Assembly (NCBI RefSeq): GCF_001269985.1
Contig: NZ_BBZB01000002.1
Span: forward strand, 558,001 to 622,000
Source of the DNA: Pseudoalteromonas sp. '520P1 No. 423'
GTDB lineage: Bacteria; Pseudomonadota; Gammaproteobacteria; Enterobacterales; Alteromonadaceae
Reading direction: 5' to 3'
Length of the DNA: 64,000 bases
Shown: positions 56,874 through 64,000 of the stretch, piece after piece
Layout: every line of letters begins with the position of its first letter
How positions within the stretch are numbered: the first letter of the stretch is position 1
Program-made: the position numbers and the translations under genes
The notes under the pieces: generated by a model
The model's input: only the letters and a program-made list of their open reading frames with translations
What the model was told of the DNA's origin: nothing
Databases searched by the model: none

Positions 56874-57710
56874 ATGGGTAAACATAGATTTTTTGTTGGC
56901 GTAACATTTTTACTTTTAACTATTAATGCTAAAAATGTATTGGCTGAATCAAGTAATAAAGATGCTATATGGCAAGCAGTTCACAATAATTCACACCGTA
57001 CAGTGGAAGAAATCAAACGAGATAAATACCGTAACCCTGATCAAGTGTTACGATTCTTTGAAATTAATGAAACTTCCTCAGTTGGTGAAGTCGCACTTGG
57101 CGGCGGTTGGTATACACATATACTTGCACCTTTATTGAAAGATAAGTGAAGGTATGTGGGATTGCAACACAACCCTGCTTACTATGGCAAGTGGCCTGAT
57201 TGGGCAAAAAAACTTTCTGCCTATCCAGAGAAAATAAAAAATGAACAAAACTTATACGGGAATAACGCTATCGGCACTTGGTTGCCAGCCGTTGAGGGGT
57301 TACCTGTAGATGAAGCTTCGTTAGATTTTGTTTTTATTACGCGTACTATGCATAACTGGCAAAACCAAGGAAGGTTAGATAATGGACTAAAGCAGTCTTG
57401 GAAGATATTGAAAAATGGTGGTGTTTTGGCGATTGTGCAACACAGAGAAGCTGAAAGCTCTACAAAAAATCGTGAAGCTTCTTCGAAACGTGGACGTTGG
57501 AAACAATCAGATCTTATCAGTGTAGTTGAGTCGTTTGGGTTTAAATTAGTAGCTAGTTCAGAAATGAACGCTAACCCAAAAGATACTAAAGACTATGAGA
57601 AAGGCGTTTGGACACTACCTCCCAGCCTTGCACTGAAAGAAAAAGATAAAGAGATCTACACAAAAATCGGTGAGTCAGATCGAATGACTCTTAAATTTGT
57701 TAAAATTTAA
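56874..57710 (+). pseudogene. Exported SAM-dependent methyltransferase-like protein, one nonsense codon
   Basis: From ATG 56874 (signal peptide MGKHRFFVGVTFLLLTI) the frame shows a methyltransferase-like fold: RFFEINETSSVGEVALGGGWY, then TGA at 57147-57149 (LKDK-stop-RYVGLQHNP), where Gly (GGA) is usual. It goes on GLPVDEASLDFVFITRTMHN and KILKNGGVLAIVQHREAE to a stop at 57708-57710. All but one codon is intact, so it is a young pseudogene or a sequencing error. Its secretion signal is unusual for methyltransferases. Confidence 0.7.
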
Positions 57711-57800
57711 TCATAGTTAGAAGCTGTATAAAAAGAGAAATTTGTAATGCGTATATAACACATATGAGCCGGATCTCAGTCAATTGTGTTTGTGCGTGAC

Positions 57801-58316
57801 TTAATTCTTTAAAAATCTTTCTTTATCGAATATAGTTTTATTTTTTAGCATAAAGCGACCAAGCTTATGAGTTAAAACTGATAGACCCTTGGTTTTACTC
57901 ATACGTTTCTGTCACTTATTGATATCGTTCATCGCTTTATCATCACCTATTAGATGCGAAACAGCAGCTTCAGCTTTGTAATTAAAATTAATACCCAACG
58001 AATTTGTCATGTATAAGGGTGGTCTAAAACAAAATCAGTACCAGTAATAAATACATTTAACACCGATAACAAGCTTGCCAATATAAGGTTCAGTAATGCG
58101 AGGAGTTGAGAGCTGTCAGCTTTAATTTTATTGTGGACAATAATTTTGTTTTTAAAATCAATGATACAGGCATATAAAAGGCGTGCATGTAAATTTATAC
58201 CGCAGTAGTATGGATGTGCGCTATTATAAAAAGCCATTGAATTACCTTCTTTATATTTGCTCAATAAAGTATTACAGATAGGCGTAATACTTTGTAGCAG
58301 ACTCAATGATTATAAA
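57801..58316 (-). mobile_element. IS110-family remnant, copy 3
   Basis: The N-terminus (MAFYNSAHPYYCGINLHARLL, start 58237) and the C-terminus (GDDKAMNDINK, TGA, QKRMSKTKGLSVLTHKLGRF, stop at 57801) are kept and the middle is deleted. The 5' end resembles copies 1 and 2 (catactttg- and tcaatgatta-type), but no attC-like site follows. The TGA replaces the usual Trp of the family. Confidence 0.68.
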
Positions 58317-58370
58317 TAGTGAAATGAATAGATATAAGTAACATTGAAGATAGAAATTAGGTGAGAACTT

Positions 58371-59249
58371 GTGATAGAAACCTTTAGTAATAAGAACGCA
58401 AAAATCATTAGCCAGGTCGGGCAATATATTTATAATCACAGCGACAAGACTATCAGTTTGGATGATCTGGCAAGTTATACTGGGTTTTCTAAATATCACT
58501 TTAATCGCATATTTTTTGCGGCAACGGGTTACCAGTTAGGCGAATTTATTCAGCGACATAAGCTAGAAAAGGCACTGTACTTAATCAAACAGGGGAACCA
58601 CAATATTATAGATGTCGCTATGAGCGTCGGCTATGATTCTCCATCATCTTTTTCTCGCGCGTTTAAAAAGAACTTCTCTGTTACGCCAAGTGATGTAATT
58701 CAAGGAAAATTGCCTAATAATGAGCGTGCAGGTAGCTTAAAGCCTAAAAAAATATTAACGGACCAAAAAATTGAACCTGTTTGGAAAACGTTACCGGAGC
58801 AAAAAATTTTAGGCTTATATGGTAAAGGGTTTAATGAACAATCCTTTTCCGTAGTAGCTGGAAAGTTATACGGTCAATTAGCTACTATGGCTGAGCCATT
58901 AAATTATACGCAGTTACAGCCTATCGGTGTATCAGTTGATAACCCATGGGCAGGGGAACAAACTGAAAGTCGATTTTTTGCAGGTTTTGTTGAAGGTCTA
59001 CCTGCTCACAGTGAAAAGCTAGCATTTTTTAAATGGCGTGGTGGAAGATGGGCCTGTTTTACGCATACAGGTCCGCACTATTGTATGTGGCAAACCATTT
59101 CTCAAGTTTATGCTCAATGGGTTTTACCTAATAATATTAAGCTCAAAGATCAACAAATTGTACAGTTATATCTGAATAACCCTATGGATACGGATCCTGA
59201 AGCACTTAAAACCGAGTTGTATTTTGCTGTAGATGATGGCGCAATATAG
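58371..59249 (+). CDS. AraC-family regulator with GyrI-like ligand domain
   Basis: A 292-residue regulator with the two HTHs of AraC at the N-terminus (about residues 10-108: LDDLASYTGFSKYHFNRIF and IIDVAMSVGYDSPSSFSRAF). The C-terminal GyrI-like domain (about 145-290) has the WRGGRWACFTHTGPHYCMWQ region. This plan is found in Rob/BmrR-like regulators that sense small molecules. GTG 58371 follows AGGTGAG. It may belong to a drug response; no partner is adjacent. Confidence 0.88.
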   Translation: MIETFSNKNAKIISQVGQYIYNHSDKTISLDDLASYTGFSKYHFNRIFFAATGYQLGEFIQRHKLEKALYLIKQGNHNIIDVAMSVGYDSPSSFSRAFKKNFSVTPSDVIQGKLPNNERAGSLKPKKILTDQKIEPVWKTLPEQKILGLYGKGFNEQSFSVVAGKLYGQLATMAEPLNYTQLQPIGVSVDNPWAGEQTESRFFAGFVEGLPAHSEKLAFFKWRGGRWACFTHTGPHYCMWQTISQVYAQWVLPNNIKLKDQQIVQLYLNNPMDTDPEALKTELYFAVDDGAI

Positions 59250-59389
59250 CAGCTTAATTAGGAGATAAATTATAAAACTTTGAATGAAGTGGCGCTTTTT
59301 CATAAAACGCACTTTCTGCACAGCTAAATTTAATCCTGAAGTTATAGTTGAACGATAGAATGTTTAAGGATAGAAAAAGAGAGATAACT

Positions 59390-60415
59390 ATGAACTTAAA
59401 AATAACAAAATTTTATTATATTACTCTTATACTGCTTGCTTTTATTGGCAGTACACCAGTCTTTGCTAGCGACATAACTGAACTTAAGACAACAGAAGTC
59501 GACTTTATTAATCAGCAATTAAATCGTCCAGCTAAGATTAAGTTTTGGTATCAAGGTGGTTCAAAACCCTGTGAAGCAACGATTTGTCTATCACAAAAGC
59601 AAGACAGTAAACGGATTGCTATTATCTCACATGGTGCTTTTGGGTCTCCTCGAGAAATGAACTGGTTGGGATATGCATTAGCATCTCAAGGCTGGGTTGT
59701 TGCTGGCATTGCACATTTTGGAGAATCTTGGGTGTATGGTCCTGAGACTATTGATCCAAGTACGGTTATGCGTTTTTGGCAGCGACCACAAGATGTGAGC
59801 TTTGCGATCGATAGTTTATCTAAAACAGGTCTATTTAATCGTTCACTTGAAACAGACAAAATAATAATGTTAGGGCATTCTTCAGGTGGGTTTACATCTT
59901 TAGCTATGGCGGGAGCAAATTTAGAATCCGGTAAGTCGGAAGTTTATTGCGCTACAGAAATGGCAAAAGGTGACAAAGGTTGTGATTATGGGAAGCATAA
60001 AAAACGTAAGCCAATGAATGAAGAAATGTTAAATAAAGTTGGTTTGCTACAATCACAAATGCGAGACGAACGCGTTGCAGTAGTGATTGCATTCGATCCG
60101 GCCTTAGGTCATGCGGCTAGCGAAGCAAGCCTTGAGAGTATAAAGGTGCCAACTTTGGTTCTTGGCTCTGTAGAAAATGATTTTTTGCCTTATAACACAC
60201 ATTCAAAATATTATGCGGATCATATTCAAGGCGCGAATTTAGTTGGTATTGAACAGGGGGCCGGACATTTTGTATATATTGATAAATGTGATTCTGATCG
60301 AAAAGTAAAAGGCGTATCTTTGTGTAATGATCGTGAAGGCGTAAATAGAAAGGCGATACAGAAACAAATACTCAATCATGTATTTAGCTTCATATATAAA
60401 AATGGTGTTAGCTAA
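59390..60415 (+). CDS. Exported alpha/beta hydrolase (PAF-acetylhydrolase/dienelactone-hydrolase-like)
   Basis: I choose ATG 59390 (MNLKITKFYYITLILLAFI), which opens a signal peptide after GAGAGATAA; a longer frame from TTG 59348 is less likely. This leaves 341 residues. The nucleophile is GHSSGG, the oxyanion region is ISHGAFGSPREMNWLGYAL, and a His is in GAGHFVY. A Cys pair (KPCEATICL) and CATEMAKGDKGCDYG suggest disulfides in the periplasm. The substrate is unknown. Four cysteines are conserved in some PET-hydrolase-like relatives. Confidence 0.85.
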   Translation: MNLKITKFYYITLILLAFIGSTPVFASDITELKTTEVDFINQQLNRPAKIKFWYQGGSKPCEATICLSQKQDSKRIAIISHGAFGSPREMNWLGYALASQGWVVAGIAHFGESWVYGPETIDPSTVMRFWQRPQDVSFAIDSLSKTGLFNRSLETDKIIMLGHSSGGFTSLAMAGANLESGKSEVYCATEMAKGDKGCDYGKHKKRKPMNEEMLNKVGLLQSQMRDERVAVVIAFDPALGHAASEASLESIKVPTLVLGSVENDFLPYNTHSKYYADHIQGANLVGIEQGAGHFVYIDKCDSDRKVKGVSLCNDREGVNRKAIQKQILNHVFSFIYKNGVS

Positions 60416-60451
60416 AGGAACATCGTTGGCTTAAAATACATAAAACTTAAA

Positions 60452-60483
60452 AGAAGTGAGATTTAAAATCTCGCCTTTTTTAT
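60452..60483 (+). terminator. Rho-independent terminator
   Basis: The gagat/atctc stem is followed by gccttttttattt, 40 bases after the hydrolase stop. Confidence 0.65.
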
Positions 60484-60583
60484 TTAACATGAAGTGGTTA
60501 AAACTAATAGCTCCTCCTATTTGTACTTCAAATCAGCACCGACTGATATAAAAACAAATTCAATAAGTTAAAGGGAAAGAATA

Positions 60584-61225
60584 TTGAAACTCTTTGGTCG
60601 CACAACATCATTTAATGTTCAAAAAGTACTTTGGTTGTTAGAAGAATTGAATGTTAAATATGAACATATTGAGCTAGGGGGTCGCTTTGGAGGCTTAGAT
60701 GAAAGTGAGTTTTTAAAGTTGAATCCGCTTCAAAAAGTGCCAGTACTGATTGATGGCAGCAAATCTATTTGGGAATCACATACAATTTTAAGGTATTTGG
60801 CAGCAAGCTATGGAAACGAGAGTTGGTATCCTGCTTGTCCTTATGAGCGATCATTAAGTGAAAGGTGGTTAGATTGGTCACAAACAATTTTTCAACCCGC
60901 ATTTATGGGAACTTTTTGGGGATATTATAGAAAGCCTGAAGATAAACGAGATATGGAAGCGGTAAATAAAGATTTGGATACTTGTATAAACTGCTTGCAG
61001 GCAATTGAGAAGCAATTATCTCAATCAGAATATTTAGCAGGAGACAATTTTAGTCTAGCTGATATAGTAGTTGGTGCTGTGATCTATCGGTTAATTTCAC
61101 AAGGGTTAACTGTTAAATTGCCTGATTTAGTATGTAGTTGGTACGAAAAACTTAATGAACGGCCAGGTTACACAAAATGGGTAATGAGTGACTTTTCAGA
61201 GCTTAAAGCCAGAGAAGGATTCTAA
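60584..61225 (+). CDS. Glutathione S-transferase family protein
   Basis: A 213-residue GST. The N-terminal thioredoxin-like domain has RTTSFNVQKVLWLLEEL (Ser/Asn glutathione contacts), NPLQKVPVLID with the cis-Pro and WESHTILRYLA. The C-terminal helical domain has LAGDNFSLADIVVGAV. The start is TTG 60584 after AAGGGAAAGA. It lies before attC-like site E and is a credible cassette gene. The reaction is unknown. Confidence 0.88.
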   Translation: MKLFGRTTSFNVQKVLWLLEELNVKYEHIELGGRFGGLDESEFLKLNPLQKVPVLIDGSKSIWESHTILRYLAASYGNESWYPACPYERSLSERWLDWSQTIFQPAFMGTFWGYYRKPEDKRDMEAVNKDLDTCINCLQAIEKQLSQSEYLAGDNFSLADIVVGAVIYRLISQGLTVKLPDLVCSWYEKLNERPGYTKWVMSDFSELKAREGF

Positions 61226-61315
61226 TATAAAAAGCAATACCATCGGACTGACAATATAAAAAGCTTAAGCAAGGTGAAAATGTATCAATGTATTTTCGCA
61301 CTAAAGTTATCAATT

Positions 61316-61402
61316 ATTTTAAAGGGCTCAAAATGCTTGGCTTGTACTCCTTTATTACTTATTTTAGCCAAGTATTTTTACGCCAATCTTTGAGGCGTTA
61401 GG
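61316..61402 (+). repeat. attC-like site E
   Basis: The end gaggcgttagg matches the classical R' box. The start attttaaagggctc pairs with it imperfectly (TAA-GGCTCAA). The central hairpin is cttggct with tagccaag. It lies about 90 bases after the GST gene. Confidence 0.6.
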
Positions 61403-61416
61403 AATTTAGAACGCAT

Positions 61417-61782
61417 ATGGATATCGCACTGTCAATTCAGATACATTTACTTGTCGTTATTCTTTCAATCATTCTTGGTTTTCTAAATTTAGTATTAGAA
61501 AAAGGCACTCATTTACATAAATTAAATGGCAAGTATTGGGTGGCTTTAATGCTAATCGCTTCTTTTAGTTCTTTTTTTATAATGCCGACTGGTAGTTTAA
61601 CTTGGCTTCATTTATTTGCTATCTTAGTTATTGTCACAGTTTTAATTGGGATGTTGGCAATTTATAAGCACGATAAACAGCTTCATATTGGTTGCATGTT
61701 TGGTGCTTTCATTGGTACTGTCATTTCAGCTGTTATTGCAGTAAGTGTTGAAGGGCGTTTACTTCATAGTATATTGTTTTAA
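61417..61782 (+). CDS. DUF2306-like membrane protein
   Basis: A 121-residue protein with four predicted helices (about residues 8-26, 41-58, 64-85, 92-112) and the pattern HKLNGKYWVALMLIASFSSFF, matching DUF2306. Function unknown. It begins 15 bases after attC-like site E, hence a possible cassette gene in the same orientation. Confidence 0.7.
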   Translation: MDIALSIQIHLLVVILSIILGFLNLVLEKGTHLHKLNGKYWVALMLIASFSSFFIMPTGSLTWLHLFAILVIVTVLIGMLAIYKHDKQLHIGCMFGAFIGTVISAVIAVSVEGRLLHSILF

Positions 61783-61899
61783 ATATCTAGTAAGGTAAGT
61801 ATACAATCAAAGGAAGCCAATCTTAGTTGCTTTCAATAGTTTTAGTTAACTACAATTTTATTGGGGTGCCAACAGCCCTTTAATAAACATGGATGTAAT

Positions 61900-62000
61900 A
61901 TGAAGTTTTTGTGTTTTGTATTCTTTTTTTATTTTCTATTAGTAGCAATGCAGTTGTTAAAAGACATGATGTCCCTCCCGAGCATTATATTTTAGAGTAG
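61900..62000 (+). pseudogene. Fragment of a secreted trypsin-like protease
   Basis: ATG 61900 opens a hydrophobic stretch. After a 1-base shift the frame reads SSNAVVKRHDVPPEHYIL before TAG 61998-62000. The AVVKRHDVP pattern is the start of secreted trypsin-like proteases in marine bacteria. Only the N-terminal 30 codons remain. Confidence 0.4.
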
Positions 62001-62016
62001 TACCACTACAACTTCA

Positions 62017-62343
62017 ATGAGTATAAAAGATGATACCGCTAAAACGAATGTTCTTATAGCATATGCCCTGATGGTAGCAGGTTTGTTTACGGGTATTTTA
62101 TGGATTGTTGGCGCTGTTTGGGCAATGGTCAAAAAAGATGAAGCTAAAGGCACATTATTTGAAGATCATTATACTAATATAACTAACACCTTTTGGTGGG
62201 GCTTAGGGATTTGGATAATCGGATTTATAACAGTATTTTTTGTTGTTGGTTACTTTATTCTTTTAGGTGTGTGGGTTTGGTCTATTTATAGAGTAATTAA
62301 AGGACTTGCCAGAATCACTTCAAATAAAGCCTTCAATTCATAA
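62017..62343 (+). CDS. DUF4870-like membrane protein
   Basis: A 108-residue protein with three helices (about residues 13-37, 55-74, 76-95) and the DEAKGTLFEDHYTNITNTFWWG loop typical of DUF4870-like proteins. Function unknown. ATG 62017 is chosen. It looks intact. Confidence 0.7.
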   Translation: MSIKDDTAKTNVLIAYALMVAGLFTGILWIVGAVWAMVKKDEAKGTLFEDHYTNITNTFWWGLGIWIIGFITVFFVVGYFILLGVWVWSIYRVIKGLARITSNKAFNS

Positions 62344-62690
62344 TAAGACTCTGCTAAAAGGGTTTCTTTAATCCGTACCATCACAAAATAAATTAACATT
62401 AATGAAAAAAGGAGCCTAAATGGTTCCTTTATTATTTTTAACAGTAGCTTATATATATTAATTTCAAAGCAAAACCTAGAACTGAGAGATCATTTAAATG
62501 AGTGTATTGGGTTTATCATCCAATTAATCACCATATTGGTTAGGGAATATTCCATCCTAGTAGTCAGATATTTATTCCAAAAAAATTATTTTAAAACTCA
62601 ATTTATTTAAAAAATATAAAATAATTTAACCCTTTTTAAAAAAGCTGACGTTTATACCTGTAATACAATTTAATTTTAAAGGTTATGACT
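62344..62690. other. Intergenic stretch with terminator
   Basis: About 350 bases with a hairpin terminator at 62406-62430 (aaggagcc with ggttcctt and a T-rich tail) and the promoter of the VWA gene. No gene is visible. Confidence 0.5.
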
Positions 62691-64000
62691 ATGAACACAG
62701 CTTTAACAAAATCAATTTTGCTATCAGGTATTACATTATCTTTTATGAGTGCCTGTAGTCCGCAAACAAAAAACAATGATGAACAGTATGTTGTTAATGA
62801 TAAAAAGGATAATCAGCAGCACGAAAAAATAGAAATAACTGAATCACAAGAAATAAAAATAGAAAGTATGGCCAGTGATATGGAAGTAGCAAAACAAAGG
62901 GCTTCAGGACCTAAAGCTAAGGCCATGTTAATGCGTGTGGCACCTGGTCAAGCTTATCATCAAAGAATCGTTTTGCCGCCACCAATAATTGCACCCATTC
63001 ATACTGAAACCCCAAATACAGAAAAATACAGTGATGATCCAGAAAATGAACTTAAATTAACTAAAACTCAGCCTGTGTCTACTTTCTCAATAGATGTAGA
63101 TACAGGTAGTTATACTAATAGTAGACGCATGATAAACATGGGAAAACTACCACCATCTGATGCGGTAAGAATTGAAGAGTTCATAAATTATTTTGATTAT
63201 CAATATCAAGCACCTTCAAAGGTAAATACGCCATTTAAGTTATATACAGAAGTTGCAGCTTCTCCTTGGGATCAAAATAGACAATTACTTAAAATTGGAT
63301 TAAAAGGATTTGAGATTGAAAAATCAGCGCTAAAAGATGCCAATTTAGTGTTTTTGCTTGATGTATCGGGCTCAATGAATTCAGAAAATAAATTACCTTT
63401 ATTAAAACGCAGTTTATTGATGTTATCTAAACAACTAGACCAAGATGATACTGTTTCTATTGTCGTATATGCTGGCGCTGCAGGTGTTGTATTAAAACCG
63501 ACTAAAGGCAATGAGGTACATGAAATATCTATGGCATTAGATAAGTTACAAGCAGGAGGCTCAACTAATGGTGGCCAAGGCATTAAATTAGCGTATCAGT
63601 TGGCCCAACAAAATTTCAAAAAAAATGGTGTTAATCGTGTTATTTTAGCGACTGATGGCGACTTTAATGTGGGAACACAATCTATTGATGCCTTAAAAGA
63701 GATCATTAAAAAGAATAGAAAATCAGGCATTGCTTTGACTACGCTAGGTTTTGGTCGTGGTAATTATAATGATGCCTTAATGGAGCAATTAGCGGATATT
63801 GGCAACGGCAATCATGCTTATATCGATAATATTAATGAAGCTAGAAAAGTGTTAGTGGATGAAATATCTTCTACTATGCAAATAATTGCTAAAGATGTGA
63901 AGATTCAGGTTGAATTTAATCCAGACCAAGTTGCTGAGTATAGATTGATTGGTTATCAAAATAGACAATTAAAACAAGAAGACTTTAATAATGATAAGGT
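62691..64000 (+). CDS. VWA-domain lipoprotein (YfbK-like), partial
   Basis: ATG 62691 (AAAGG upstream) opens a lipoprotein with lipobox MSAC and a long low-complexity linker. It carries the YfbK-type opening VSTFSIDVDTGSYTNSRRMI and a VWA domain with the MIDAS motif DVSGSMN, GGSTNGGQGI and ATDGDFNVG. The frame is still open at the window edge, so 437 codons are visible and the C-terminal part is missing. Such proteins are surface-anchored, with an unknown partner. Confidence 0.88.
   Translation, partial: MNTALTKSILLSGITLSFMSACSPQTKNNDEQYVVNDKKDNQQHEKIEITESQEIKIESMASDMEVAKQRASGPKAKAMLMRVAPGQAYHQRIVLPPPIIAPIHTETPNTEKYSDDPENELKLTKTQPVSTFSIDVDTGSYTNSRRMINMGKLPPSDAVRIEEFINYFDYQYQAPSKVNTPFKLYTEVAASPWDQNRQLLKIGLKGFEIEKSALKDANLVFLLDVSGSMNSENKLPLLKRSLLMLSKQLDQDDTVSIVVYAGAAGVVLKPTKGNEVHEISMALDKLQAGGSTNGGQGIKLAYQLAQQNFKKNGVNRVILATDGDFNVGTQSIDALKEIIKKNRKSGIALTTLGFGRGNYNDALMEQLADIGNGNHAYIDNINEARKVLVDEISSTMQIIAKDVKIQVEFNPDQVAEYRLIGYQNRQLKQEDFNNDK

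Noticed and set aside
5048..57710. UGA recoded as an amino acid
   Set aside because: The in-frame stops are a mix of TGA, TAA and TAG at positions that normally carry Gly, Ser, Gln or Trp, together with frameshifts and deletions. This is decay, not code change.
63272..63583. Minus-strand frame of 103 codons
   Set aside because: It lies antisense inside the VWA-domain gene, which is well supported on the + strand.

Overview
The window is AT-rich DNA from what looks like a marine gammaproteobacterium of the Alteromonadales, perhaps Pseudoalteromonas or a relative. The pointers are TonB-dependent receptors, secreted peptidases, RND efflux, a kexin-like protease with its helper gene, and the style of the terminators and short mobile repeats. 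This placement is inference; there is no rRNA or other marker gene, and I see no tRNA or CRISPR array.

Region 1 (1-25,000) is mostly ordinary chromosome. It holds gamma-glutamyltransferase, an SRAP (YedK-like) protein, a Nudix hydrolase and a secreted amidohydrolase. A secreted S8 protease is paired with a small gene that looks like its separately encoded propeptide/chaperone. An RND efflux operon diverges from its own two-component system. A PepSY protein, a PAS-PAS-GGDEF diguanylate cyclase, a TonB receptor, bestrophin-like and UPF0114 membrane proteins and an S66 carboxypeptidase follow. A few small genes at its left end (PhzF, GNAT, VOC families) are broken.

Region 2 (25,200-34,300) is accessory. 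Its core is a tightly coupled four-gene operon: IS21-type istA and istB, a DnaG/Toprim-like protein without recognisable catalytic acids, and a tyrosine recombinase with Asn in place of the usual His of the HxxR motif. A small DNA-binding gene lies upstream and an unknown gene diverges from it. An AbiE-type toxin-antitoxin operon abuts the recombinase gene with no spacer, and its promoter carries three 24-bp repeats ending in a palindrome. Then comes an orphan Rhs C-terminal toxin with a probable immunity gene.

Region 3 (34,400-51,900) mixes intact genes (EamA/LysR pair, AgaR-like regulator, beta-lactamase-fold hydrolase, PlsC-like acyltransferase, DsbA-like lipoprotein, GNATs) with a high density of decaying genes. 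Decay takes the form of nonsense codons, frameshifts, lost start codons, internal deletions, a MITE insertion and one accidental gene fusion.

Region 4 (52,000-61,400) looks like an eroded integron cassette array without an integrase in view (a CALIN). Five attC-like hairpin sites lie among unrelated + strand genes, and two of three IS110-family remnants end exactly at an attC-like site, as expected of the IS1111-attC group. The window ends inside a VWA-domain lipoprotein gene.

The most novel points to me are the istA-istB-Toprim-recombinase operon with its AbiE cargo, the CALIN with attC-targeted IS remnants, and the tandem-repeat operators of the efflux/two-component and AbiE promoters.
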